Of a stretch of 64,000 nucleotides of DNA, positions 55,124 to 63,942 are shown piece by piece (the first letter of the stretch is position 1; every line of letters starts with the position of its first letter). The translations under genes were made by a program, and so were the position numbers. A model generated the notes under the pieces. It saw nothing but the letters and a program-made list of their open reading frames with translations, ran no database searches and was not told where the DNA came from. This DNA is from Zygotorulaspora mrakii. Its lineage: Eukaryota; Ascomycota; Saccharomycetes; Saccharomycetales; Saccharomycetaceae. The DNA is taken from NCBI RefSeq assembly GCF_013402915.1, contig NC_050719.1:62001-126000 (forward strand), written 5' to 3'.

Positions 55124-55705
55124 TTACAAGGTGTGTATTCGAGGTAAGCAATGCTTGGAGGTTTCCGTGCTGAAAGAGATCTTTTCAAGATAAGGAATTA
55201 ATCGCTTGAAATATACTGATGCACTGTGTTGTAAAGATTTGAAATTTTCTATGCCCTCTCAAAATGAAAAACTGGAAAAAAAAAAAAAAAAAAATGAGTC
55301 ACTAAGCGCTAAGTCGACAGGTGAGGAAGAAGTCATCTAAGTTAATGCCCTTTGAGATGATGAAGCCTACAACTCTTTCAAAGAAAAAGTGACAAAGGTG
55401 CAGCTTTTTAGTCACCTTGTAAACATGTAAGGGGGCATTGTTTCCTTATAGTTATTTTCCTTCTAATAGTGGCATTACATTCTCGAGCCGGAGCACCTAG
55501 TTACTAAGCGTCATTCGTCTGATAATAGTCTCCTTGGTGCTGCCTTTGCCTCACGTAACGTAAGCCATACGATTAGAGAAACATTTTTGATAAATCTTAT
55601 TACGTCCAAAATACCCACATGAACTTTGAGTGCTTCTCTTTTGGCATGGTGCTATTCGCTTAAGGGTGAACATAATGCTAATAAAACCCCAACATCCAAA
55701 AACGC
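55124..55705. other. Intergenic, HIS4 promoter and BIK1 3' end
   Basis: 582 bp. It holds the A19 tract and Gcn4 site listed below; no other gene seen. Confidence 0.6.
55276..55301 (-). promoter_or_regulatory. Gcn4 site beside a poly(dA:dT) tract upstream of HIS4
   Basis: Nineteen consecutive A (55276-55294) abut TGAGTCA (55295-55301), the perfect AP-1/Gcn4 heptamer, ~175 bp upstream of the HIS4 ATG. A weaker half-site (AGTCA) lies at 55331. HIS4 is a classical general-amino-acid-control gene. Confidence 0.65.
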
Positions 55706-56605
55706 TTAATCTTTGGGCAAACAAGTTCCTGAGCTGTTCTTGAAATATCTTTCATTAGACTTCATTTGTTCATGTAATTCTTCAACAACAGTAAGTAGTT
55801 GTTCATGTTCACCCTCAAAAAATTGCTTTTGTTTTTCCTGTTGCTCCTGTTGCTTGATCAATTGATATCGTAGTTCTTGGTTTTCTTTTTCCACAAGAAG
55901 CATATTTTTCTCATACTCCTCAATTGCAGGTTGCAGTTCTTCGAGTAGTACTCGTTGTTCATTCAATAACTTTTTATACTGCATAATTTCCTTTTCATGC
56001 TTCTCTATGCGAAGCTGTTGGTCTCTATAACTCTTTGATGAATAGTATTCGCTGTATGGCACCGCATCTTTAGAAGAAAGAGCTGACATACATACGTCTC
56101 CATCAACATCACTGTAACCTAAACTTGATTTTGATTCATGCTTCCCTGAGCTTGGAGTTGTTTTAAAATCATCGTGTTTTGGTGACTTTCCGTCAGAAGA
56201 TGTCAAAAGATTATTTACAAGCGTTGGTGACTGTTGATTATTCCCTGTTGATGTCTTTTGAATTGTTGTTTCACTGCTCCAGAGGTTCCTCTCTTTATTT
56301 TGTACGTTTTCCTTCTCATTTTGAGGGGATGATTCTATAGCCAAGGGATCCTTTTTCGAATCATAAGTTGACTCAATCAAGGGAATCAATTTTTCTAATT
56401 GTACAAATAGTCCGCTGTGTGGATATTCACTTTCGAAATATTGTCGCTCCCCAAAGCTGCCATTATTTTTGCCAATATTAGCTAAGAGATCAACCCCCGC
56501 ATAAATACCAGGTTTGCCTTCTACAGGTCCCAGATACTTTAACTTTCCACGGCCAACATTAGGTATGTGAACTAAACATCCTATTTTCTCTTTATACCTT
56601 TCCAT
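55706..56605 (-). CDS. BIK1: BIK1, CAP-Gly microtubule plus-end protein (CLIP-170 family)
   Basis: 299 residues, well short of S. cerevisiae Bik1 (440); ATG at 56603-56605, TAA at 55706-55708. The CAP-Gly domain covers ~8-73 with the signature GKNNGSFGERQYF (45-57). A Ser/Asn-rich linker (~85-190) and a coiled coil (~195-285) follow. Bik1 tracks microtubule plus ends, carries dynein with Kip2, and is needed for nuclear fusion in mating. The S. cerevisiae protein ends in a Cys/His metal-binding knuckle; I see none here, and the downstream 90 bp in the other two frames do not supply one. The order HIS4-BIK1-FUS1 is conserved. Confidence 0.9.
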   Translation of the reverse strand: MERYKEKIGCLVHIPNVGRGKLKYLGPVEGKPGIYAGVDLLANIGKNNGSFGERQYFESEYPHSGLFVQLEKLIPLIESTYDSKKDPLAIESSPQNEKENVQNKERNLWSSETTIQKTSTGNNQQSPTLVNNLLTSSDGKSPKHDDFKTTPSSGKHESKSSLGYSDVDGDVCMSALSSKDAVPYSEYYSSKSYRDQQLRIEKHEKEIMQYKKLLNEQRVLLEELQPAIEEYEKNMLLVEKENQELRYQLIKQQEQQEKQKQFFEGEHEQLLTVVEELHEQMKSNERYFKNSSGTCLPKD

Positions 56606-57012
56606 CTTGTATTTGGAATTGGATGCGCTGTACAGTGGATATAGTCAGGTATAGATAAACCAGGGCGATATGTATTGGTTTTTTCACATCTGGTTTTGTT
56701 CATGTCAGCTAATTGAAGATGTAAACAAAAACTGAAAAATTACCCGCTCAGCGCATGTTAAGTAGATATACAGATTTTAACACTGCGTTTTGTTTCTTAC
56801 AACGCGTTTGTAATGAAGAGACTGCAGCCCTGTTGCAAATATAATTCTCGAGATAAGCATCTTTATTCTTAAATAATATAATCGACTAAAAATTTAAGAA
56901 TGATGCTCAACGTGCAGATAAAGTACGTCATTTTTTAATTATATCACGATTAATAACTACTATCAAGAAGCTTTAACTGAAAATTTGTCCCACCTTTACT
57001 TCGGTAGCTACA
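56606..57012. other. Intergenic, BIK1 upstream and PRY-like 3' flank
   Basis: 407 bp, AT-rich, no motif or gene recognised. Confidence 0.55.
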
Positions 57013-58473
57013 TCATTTTAAAGGTCTGACGTTCGTACGGAAGTAGCTGAATTCATCTGCGTCTGCGTTACCATTGTAGACGTTACCTGCTGGCGTGTAT
57101 TCGCATAGTAAATAAGTACCGTCATTCGCAGGGCAGTCGATAACTGCACAACCTACCTCGGTGGTGTCTACCCACACAACTTGAGTGAAATGCCCAACAT
57201 CTTGATTATTATGAGTAATACCTGTTATATCGTTATAGTCATAGTATTGAATTTCATCATACCATAGATCCACTAAAGCGGTTGGATTCGATTGAGTTGC
57301 AAAAGCAATATTTTCACCTTGGAAACCCCTGTTGCTCGAGTGTAACAGTCTACCGGAACATGGATCATATTCAGTGCCTCTAAGACTGTTTGCATAAGTG
57401 AAAGCCCATGCACTTAAACTGTCACTCCAAGTTAAAGGAGGGGTATTCTGATGTAAGTTTCTTTTACTATTGTGTTCAGCCAATAGTTGTGATGCTAATG
57501 CATTTGATAATGTAAGAGAGGATTGAGGAGCAGGAACGACTGTGGAAGTTGGTGAGGAGGTCGTTGAACTTGTGGTGGTGACTGAGGAAGACGAAAAAGT
57601 AGCAGTTGCAATCGATGTAGTCGATATGCTCGATGTCGTGGACGTCGTGGAAGATGTACTTGATGTCGATGTCGTCGAAGGTGTAGCTGATGTCGTCGAC
57701 GTCGTTGAAGTTGCAGTTGATGTCGACGTTGTGGAAGGTGTATTTGATGTCGACGTTGTGGAGGGTGTGGCTGATGTCGTCGACGTTGTGGAGGGTGTGG
57801 TTGATGTCGACGTTATGGAGGGTATGCTCAACAGTGTTGAAGACGTACCTGATGAAGAGCTATCTGAAGAGCCTGAGGGCAGGGTCGATATTATTTCAGA
57901 TGAGGGGGAAGCTGAGGATGTAGAAGCAGAGTTTGATCCACTTTCAGAAACGGAGACTGAGGGAGAGCTTGAAGGCGTGCTGCCAACCGACAGTGCTGGT
58001 AAGGTTGTCAATATAGCACTTGTAGCATCTGAATTTGAAGGAGATAAACTAGCCATACTCATAAAAGATGAACTTGATATAGGGGAGTAACTAGAAGTAG
58101 CTGACGAAATTGTGGAAGAGCTATTTGAGTAGATGAACGAGCTGCCTATAGAGGACGAAATTGGGGTACTGGGTACGACTTCCGAAGAGACTGAAGAAGC
58201 ACTAGAAAACATGCTAGACACGACACTAGAGGCAGGAACGCTATCTGAGAAGGAGCTGGAACTGGCACTTGATACAGGAGCACTGCTTGCAGTGGAACTA
58301 GGCTCGAAATCGGTGCTGGATGTTGATGTAGCACCCGATGAACTGCCTGAAAAGCCAGGCTTAGTTAATATCACTGGAGTGACGGTAGCTGTGAAATCTT
58401 CATAAACTGTGTTTTGAGCGCCAACCAGCAAAGCACCCGTCAACAGACTCATAGCTACTGTTGAGGTTCTCAT
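57013..58473 (-). CDS. PRY-family secreted CAP/SCP-domain protein with Ser/Thr-rich stalk
   Basis: 486 residues; ATG at 58471-58473, TGA at 57013-57015. A signal peptide (MRTSTVAMSLLTGALLVGAQ, 1-20) is followed by ~300 residues of Ser/Thr/Ala-rich, repeat-containing stalk. The C-terminal CAP domain (~330-480) has LLAEHNSKRNLHQNTPPLTW, WAFTYANSL, GENIAF, HFTQVVWVDTTEVGCA and LLCEYTPAGN, with paired cysteines. Pry1/Pry2 bind and export sterols and fatty acids from yeast; Pry3 is cell-wall-anchored. There is no GPI tail here, so it is Pry1/2-like with a Pry3-like long stalk. S. cerevisiae has RNQ1 at this spot and its PRY genes elsewhere. Confidence 0.93.
   Translation of the reverse strand: MRTSTVAMSLLTGALLVGAQNTVYEDFTATVTPVILTKPGFSGSSSGATSTSSTDFEPSSTASSAPVSSASSSSFSDSVPASSVVSSMFSSASSVSSEVVPSTPISSSIGSSFIYSNSSSTISSATSSYSPISSSSFMSMASLSPSNSDATSAILTTLPALSVGSTPSSSPSVSVSESGSNSASTSSASPSSEIISTLPSGSSDSSSSGTSSTLLSIPSITSTSTTPSTTSTTSATPSTTSTSNTPSTTSTSTATSTTSTTSATPSTTSTSSTSSTTSTTSSISTTSIATATFSSSSVTTTSSTTSSPTSTVVPAPQSSLTLSNALASQLLAEHNSKRNLHQNTPPLTWSDSLSAWAFTYANSLRGTEYDPCSGRLLHSSNRGFQGENIAFATQSNPTALVDLWYDEIQYYDYNDITGITHNNQDVGHFTQVVWVDTTEVGCAVIDCPANDGTYLLCEYTPAGNVYNGNADADEFSYFRTNVRPLK
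57620..57830. repeat. 27-30-bp tandem coding repeats in the PRY-like stalk
   Basis: Successive units built from GTTGTGGA-GGTGT-x-TGATGTCGAC (plus strand reading) recur about seven times with small changes, encoding TTSTT-PS motifs on the minus strand. Such arrays change length readily. Confidence 0.7.
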
Positions 58474-59026
58474 TATAAAAGTATTCTATATCTGTTTCAG
58501 TTTTCAACAAATAGCCGCTGACAGTTTGTTTTACTTTTAAAACCGTGCGAAGAAAAACCTAATCTGACTCACCTTGTGCCAGAAGGTTTAAGTTACAAAT
58601 AGTTTAGCATACGCAACCGAGTTACCTTTATATTAAGGCAATCAGATTCTTCATATGACCCTGTCAAAGTTTAGTCTGCAGTTAACTTTCTGTCGACCAA
58701 GCATGAACAAGTTTTACCATCCAACACAGCTGTGATAACACCAACCAATTAGTTAACCATGCAAGGACTTTCCACAAATAGCAAAAACAACTAACCTTTT
58801 GAGAGCTTATTTTCGTAAACAAATCTGAGGAAGGCACCGTGATAAATACTGATGACATTGCTTGGTCGTTTCGTTGCTGCTTTAAACAGAAACTAGGTTC
58901 ATTCATATCACCGAAATCGGAATCAAAATTGACTATTGTTATGGAAATCCATTCTTTTTGCTTGCGGGCTGCGTAACCCATGCATATCTTAAACTTTAGC
59001 AAGCCTAAAAAATCGGGAGTTGCCTG

Positions 59027-59040
59027 TTCCTAAACAGGAA
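59027..59040. promoter_or_regulatory. Mcm1-like palindrome
   Basis: TTCCTAAACAGGAA is a near-palindrome close to the Mcm1 P-box/ECB core CC(A/T)6GG with one base off. It is ~550 bp upstream of the PRY-like gene and ~1.1 kb upstream of FUS1. Confidence 0.3.
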
Positions 59041-59874
59041 ACCGCTTCTTTCGGAAGCTCCTATAATTTCGTGCTTGCTCGCCGCGTCGTGCCATCCCCC
59101 ACTTCTCGCGAATTGGTGTACCACCGTAGCACTTAGAGAACTTGATTAGGAAATAAAAACAATCGGTGAGCGTATACGAGTAAGTGACGGAAAGCAGAAA
59201 GAAAGGGGGCTCGCATAGTCTACTTCCGTCGCTCCTCACTAACTACCCGGGAAACAACCGTAATACCTCCAGGGATAATTCTAGCGATGAAAAGTAGTTC
59301 CAGTGATATTGTTGGTTCGTTGCTCTTCTTTCTCACACACGACATTACAATTGGGAATCAGAGAGGAAAGCTAAAGCATTTTTCAGCTTCTCGTTATTAG
59401 CACAAAAATGCTAAGCAAGTAAATTCTGTTGAATTCTCTTCCCTACCTGCAAAATGACTTACCTATGGAGATTTAGCATTTTCGTGCGACCTGCAGGGCT
59501 TGCCATAGTGCATCTTTGCCTGCACTCACTTTGATTGCCTAATTGTGCATAACACGTCCAGATATGGAGCAGTGACGTAGTCCTTACCCTTTTGGGTTGA
59601 AGTCAAGTGGGTGTGTACTCAAGGGACATTTTTGGACATTTTTGGACATTTGGCACATTTTAGGGCACAGAATATGTTTCTCAAGCAACGAATGGATTAA
59701 AGAGCTTATCGCATTGCACGGGCACTCTGGCGACGCTCTTGCAATCGTAAAGGAAAAGGAAAGTCAGCCGCATATGTGGTTTCAGAATTCAGTCATTTCA
59801 TTTTACTCTACGAGTCAGTCGTGGACAAGCAGTTCAAGAGCTAACTCTCTTATTTATATCTGAAGTTGGTTAAG

Positions 59875-59999
59875 TGTTTCAGTGTGAAACAGCCTTTGAC
59901 CATGAAACAGCCTTTGACCATGAAAACAGCCTTTGTTCATGAAACAGCGTTTATCGATGAAACAATGCGCTCTGTTTAGTTGCACCATGCCTTGTTTCA
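59875..59999 (+). promoter_or_regulatory. Pheromone response element array (Ste12) of FUS1
   Basis: Six perfect TGAAACA elements: plus strand at 59885-59891, 59903-59909, 59940-59946 and 59958-59964; minus strand at 59875-59881 and 59993-59999. One variant, TGAAAACA, is at 59921-59928. The plus-strand sites sit in an 18-bp tandem repeat (unit TGAAACAGCCTTTGACCA; starts at 59885, 59903, 59921, 59940, 59958, one unit being 19 bp). Ste12 binds such PREs; S. cerevisiae FUS1 has four. Confidence 0.9.
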
Positions 60000-60024
60000 A
60001 GATAAAACAGTAAAATGAGATTTG

Positions 60025-60032
60025 TATATAAA
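60025..60032 (+). promoter_or_regulatory. TATA box of FUS1
   Basis: TATATAAA 120-113 bases upstream of the ATG at 60145 and 26 bases after the last PRE. Confidence 0.6.
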
Positions 60033-60144
60033 TGTAAGCTTGGTTGGCAAGTACAGTGTGTCTTTCATTCCCCTCTCCTGATGTTTGATTTTCTAGCGGC
60101 CGCTTTGTAACTTTACCGGCTATGATAAAAGAGGTAGTTACGCA

Positions 60145-61587
60145 ATGACAACCACATCAACGACTACTTTGAATCCGCTTCTGGTAAGTCTGGAACATTT
60201 GTCATCTTTCTTGTCACCAGCGAGATCTGATGTCATCATTACGTCCACACAACAGGTGACAGCTGGTGTAAATTCACTGATTTATCCTACACGTGAGATT
60301 CAGCCTCCCGCGAAACCTCAGGAAAGCAAATCTGCCTCTTCTCTAACTATTGGTCTTTCAATAGGTCTTCCTGTGGGACTATTTTGTCTAGTGCTAATAA
60401 TACTCCTGTTCATATTCTACTTGGGCGTGTGGAAAAAGCAGAATAAGAGTTATACTGAAGGCGAGAAGTATGCAAATTATCTGGGAGAGCCTTTGGGCTC
60501 TGCAGATGATTTCATGTCTTCAAGAATACAATATAAAATGTCCAAGCCAACCGACCAGCATATACTGACACCCAAAGCTTCGGTGTATAAAAATTATTCT
60601 ATAACAACGTCATCAGTAGACATCAAAAAAGATGTCGACACCTTTCTGTACTCAAAGCCTCCAAACATTTATCATATTGATTCAAGAAGGACTTCATCAA
60701 ATAATCTTTCAAAACTGGCAAATAACTCCAATATCGTATGTCAAACACTCGAAGAGAATGAAGTTTGTAATAATGCCAATAATTACACCAAGGGAAGGTG
60801 GACTTATCAATCACCTCTTTCTAAATGGTTCTTACGAAATTCTACCTATCTGGATGAAGGTTTGACATTTCCAATATTTGTTAAAACGCCCGCTCTGCAT
60901 CTTAAACAGCTTAAAATTCTCTCGAGAATACAAAAGGACTATGTTGATATCGGATGTTCTTTGAAAGATGAAAGATCACCAATATTAGAGAGAATTGATG
61001 ACAGCCCATGTTCCAACAGCAAAAGTGAACATGAGGAATCGGCTAGTTCGTCTCAGCATGCGGCTCACACTCCAATGCCAATTTTGTATGGCTCCCTTGA
61101 TGCAAAATTACGAGCGACTCCTAAAGAGGATCCCGATGTTCCTGCATATCCTGGAGATATTAAAGCCCTAGATGCGAATCCAAAGGAAAGTTTTACTAAA
61201 CGCAAAAGAAAGAAGAATCGGAAACTTCGGAAGCACTTGAGACTAATAACAAATGTAAAACCGTTACCTTTGACGCCGAAAAATAACAACGTACCTACTG
61301 ATCTAATTGTCGGTGAGGTTTATGCAGTCACAGAACAATACGAAGCTAAACTTGTCGATGAGATTAGTATCTTGAAGGGCAATTATGTTAAGATATTGGC
61401 CACCCATACGGATGGTTGGTGTTTGGCTGAAAAATGCGATAAAAAAGGCAGAATTCAAGATATTCTAGATTGCGAAAATGATGGAGCGGCATCGTTGAAC
61501 GACACAAACTACCTGAATTCTTATAGAGGGATCATCCCAGGAAACTGTTTAGGTAGTGTGAAAGGTAATGCATATTTCGCCTTTTGA
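60145..61587 (+). CDS. FUS1: FUS1, cell-fusion membrane protein
   Basis: 480 residues (S. cerevisiae Fus1 512); ATG at 60145, TGA at 61585-61587. Fus1 is a single-pass protein at the shmoo tip needed for cell fusion in mating. It has a short Ser/Thr-rich, O-glycosylated outside part (1-66) without a cleaved signal, one transmembrane helix (~67-95, IGLPVGLFCLVLIILLFIF), a long cytosolic region, and a C-terminal SH3 domain (~385-475). The SH3 carries YAVTEQYEAKLVDEISILKG, DGWCLAEKC and GIIPGNCL. The Fus1 SH3 is atypical in that it recognises non-PxxP ligands. The promoter is loaded with PREs. It lies divergently from the PRY-like gene and convergent with the permease. Confidence 0.95.
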   Translation: MTTTSTTTLNPLLVSLEHLSSFLSPARSDVIITSTQQVTAGVNSLIYPTREIQPPAKPQESKSASSLTIGLSIGLPVGLFCLVLIILLFIFYLGVWKKQNKSYTEGEKYANYLGEPLGSADDFMSSRIQYKMSKPTDQHILTPKASVYKNYSITTSSVDIKKDVDTFLYSKPPNIYHIDSRRTSSNNLSKLANNSNIVCQTLEENEVCNNANNYTKGRWTYQSPLSKWFLRNSTYLDEGLTFPIFVKTPALHLKQLKILSRIQKDYVDIGCSLKDERSPILERIDDSPCSNSKSEHEESASSSQHAAHTPMPILYGSLDAKLRATPKEDPDVPAYPGDIKALDANPKESFTKRKRKKNRKLRKHLRLITNVKPLPLTPKNNNVPTDLIVGEVYAVTEQYEAKLVDEISILKGNYVKILATHTDGWCLAEKCDKKGRIQDILDCENDGAASLNDTNYLNSYRGIIPGNCLGSVKGNAYFAF

Positions 61588-62166
61588 GCAAAATTAATAA
61601 AGACATAGGCGCTATATATAACAAAATGAGATGATTTGCGTAACGCTAGAAATGGTTTGAATGCAATTTATATACATATATATGGGATCAGACTGGCAGT
61701 CGACTTGGGATGACTCAGAGTTAATAAATACAAAATGACATATTGATACTAAAGTTGCCTTGCACAAATTTAAGAAATCAATTGCATTATGAGAAGTTGC
61801 TAGCACATGGTGAATAGGTTCTTTATATGCCGTGCTTGTTGGGAATGCGGAAAAGTGTAAGACTCGAGGTTAATCACAATGTTGAATTTGTTTGAGATTC
61901 CTCTGGTCTAATGCGGTTTCAACACACATGTATTTTTTATTCTTGATAATTGGGAACGACCATCCAGGTTTGGAAATTTAGATGTTTCCCGTAGTGGGTG
62001 TAACAAGTAGCATTGGAAAAACGGATTGGAATGAAAAATTAATTTATTGGACAGGCTGAATTTAGCAATGCCAGTAGTTTTAGTTAGGCAATACAAGGAA
62101 ATCTGGTACTTCGCAACATTATTATGTGAACTCGTTAATGCGTTGCGAGGTAGGTTAATATTTCCC
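61588..62166. other. Intergenic, convergent 3' ends of FUS1 and permease gene
   Basis: 579 bp between stops, with TATATACATATATATG-type 3'-end signals at about 61669-61684. Short open frames on both strands have no recognisable features. Confidence 0.55.
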
Positions 62167-63942
62167 TTAACACCAAAATGCATAAATACGGCGCCATACT
62201 GGACCGTTCTTCAGTTTTTCCCTATACTCCTCATCTTCTTGTTTGAGTAATTCTTCGTCGAAAACTTGTCTGTGAGAATCCAAGTCGATATCCTTGGCCC
62301 TAATGAAGAAAATTAGTGATCTTTTCCAAATGCAGTAGCCAATGTATAGAGCAATCAAACATAGCATTGCCAGATAATTCTCGAAGAAATTTTGCGCATC
62401 TAACCCAGATTTTCCAATAGGTGCTATAGCAACCCAAAATTGAGCAATCAAAACAGCAAACATCATAAAAGCTGCATAGTATGATCCCCAAACTCCAAAT
62501 TGTGCTTTGTAACCGAGTTCACCTAATGATCTTCCCTGTACTTTCAGGGCTCTTCTGAATCTAGTGTGAGAAATGCAGATCGCGAACCAAGTGAAAATCT
62601 GAGAAAGACCTGAAATGGCTAACAACCAGGTGAAAACCTGTTCCTCCTTTGAAGATGCTGCACAGAATGCGATGACACCAAATAAACTGGAAACCAGCAT
62701 CGCTTTACCTGGCCTACCTTTTCTGTCAATGAACTTGAAAATTTTTGGAGCATAGCCCTGTTGAGCTAGCGATAGCAAAAGACGTGAACTCGAGTAGAAA
62801 GCTGAGTTACCAACAGATAGAACAGACAATAAAATAACAGCATTAATAAAATGAGGAACGACCCTAACACCATGGGATGCGATCGCAATGACATAGGGAG
62901 AAGCTTTCGTATTAGATCCACCAGTACCCATCAGTTCGCTAGAATTGTAAGGAACCAAGAAACCAAGTAAAGCTATAGAACCCAGAAAGATGCAAATAAT
63001 TCTGTAAAGAACTTTCTTTGCAGCCGAAGGGATGGCCTTTCTTGGATTCGATTGTTCACTAGCGGTTAAGGCAATAAACTCAGTACCACCAAAAGCAAAT
63101 GCAGCTGTGACAAAAACTGCCATAACACCTTTGAATCTATCGATAGCTTTTTCACCTCTGAATGCACCTGGATTAATCCAATATTCTGCACCGATGTAAC
63201 CATCATTTCCTGCTCCACCAGCTGTGATGATGATACCCAATATAAAAAAACCAATCATCATTAAAATCTTACAACAGTTGAAAAAGAATTCTGCCTCTGC
63301 ATAACCACGAGCACCAAAGACGTTAATCACAATAATCAACACATAAAATATTACAACGAAGACATCTGAATTAACTGTAGTGGTCCAGTATTGAATTGTC
63401 ATTGAAGCCGTAACCAGTTCTAAGGGACAGACACACAACCATTGTAAACAATAAACCCAAGCGACTGAAAACCCAAATGAGGGACTAACCAAGATCGACG
63501 GATAAGCATTGAATCCACCACCTAAATTACTGTAGACGACAGCCATTTCACCTGCAGCTTGAATGATGCAGTAGATACAGGTACCCATGATACCATATCC
63601 AAGGAGCAAACCAGCTGGCCCTGCTTGGTTTAGTGATTTGGCATTACCAACTAATAAACCGGTTCCAATACCTGTACCGAGGGAAATCATCACAACATGA
63701 CGTGGCTTTATAGTTTTTTTCAGACCTTCGCTCCCATCCTTGGCGGTAGGCCCATGTTTCAAAGTCGTTGTTCCAGAGCGCTTGTAATCGCTCAGCGTTC
63801 CTGGAGAAATGCATGTCGTTAGATCATTCTCCAAATCTTCCTCCGCTGTTGATGCAACTTCGGCAGCTCTAAAAGAATCTACGAATCTACGGAAAAAAGA
63901 ACTTTTGGTATTTTTATAATTATATTCGCTTTCACTTGTCAT
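62167..63942 (-). CDS. AGP1: AGP1/GNP1-type amino-acid permease
   Basis: 591 residues; ATG at 63940-63942, TAA at 62167-62169. A fungal YAT/APC permease: an acidic cytosolic N terminus, then 12 membrane segments starting after KPRHVVMISLGTGIGTGLLVGN (TM1). The family marks AGPAGLLLGYGIMG, GEMAVVYSNLGGGFN, FGGTEFIALTASEQSNPRKA and the C-terminal FWC (palmitoylation site) are all present. The N-terminal lysine-rich and Ser-rich segment would be the ubiquitination/regulatory region. Agp1 and Gnp1 take up glutamine, asparagine and other neutral amino acids and are induced through the Ssy1-Ptr3-Ssy5 sensor. It sits beside FUS1 like YCL025C and represents the ancestor of AGP1 and GNP1. Only 58 bp of upstream DNA is in the window. 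Confidence 0.94.
   Translation of the reverse strand: MTSESEYNYKNTKSSFFRRFVDSFRAAEVASTAEEDLENDLTTCISPGTLSDYKRSGTTTLKHGPTAKDGSEGLKKTIKPRHVVMISLGTGIGTGLLVGNAKSLNQAGPAGLLLGYGIMGTCIYCIIQAAGEMAVVYSNLGGGFNAYPSILVSPSFGFSVAWVYCLQWLCVCPLELVTASMTIQYWTTTVNSDVFVVIFYVLIIVINVFGARGYAEAEFFFNCCKILMMIGFFILGIIITAGGAGNDGYIGAEYWINPGAFRGEKAIDRFKGVMAVFVTAAFAFGGTEFIALTASEQSNPRKAIPSAAKKVLYRIICIFLGSIALLGFLVPYNSSELMGTGGSNTKASPYVIAIASHGVRVVPHFINAVILLSVLSVGNSAFYSSSRLLLSLAQQGYAPKIFKFIDRKGRPGKAMLVSSLFGVIAFCAASSKEEQVFTWLLAISGLSQIFTWFAICISHTRFRRALKVQGRSLGELGYKAQFGVWGSYYAAFMMFAVLIAQFWVAIAPIGKSGLDAQNFFENYLAMLCLIALYIGYCIWKRSLIFFIRAKDIDLDSHRQVFDEELLKQEDEEYREKLKNGPVWRRIYAFWC

Larger units (their letters stand above)
58474..60144. 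other. Intergenic, divergent promoter region of PRY-like gene and FUS1
   Basis: 1.67 kb between divergent starts, where S. cerevisiae has RNQ1 nearby. It contains an Mcm1-like palindrome (59027-59040), a small GGACATTTTT triple repeat (59624-59653), the FUS1 pheromone array (59875-59999) and its TATA box. No open frame in it (for example 59597-59863) looks like a protein. Confidence 0.6.

Noticed and set aside
57542..58090. 182-codon open frame on the plus strand
   Set aside because: Antisense to the Ser/Thr-rich stalk of the PRY-like gene; its Val/Asp/Glu composition is simply the complement of the repeats.
58493..58499. Single PRE (TGTTTCA) 20 bp upstream of the PRY-like ATG
   Set aside because: One heptamer inside the probable leader; no second site nearby, so chance is likely.
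60096..60103. GCGGCCGC palindrome upstream of FUS1
   Set aside because: An 8-bp restriction-type palindrome; a single occurrence with no supporting context, so treated as chance and not as cloning vector sequence because the flanking synteny is intact.
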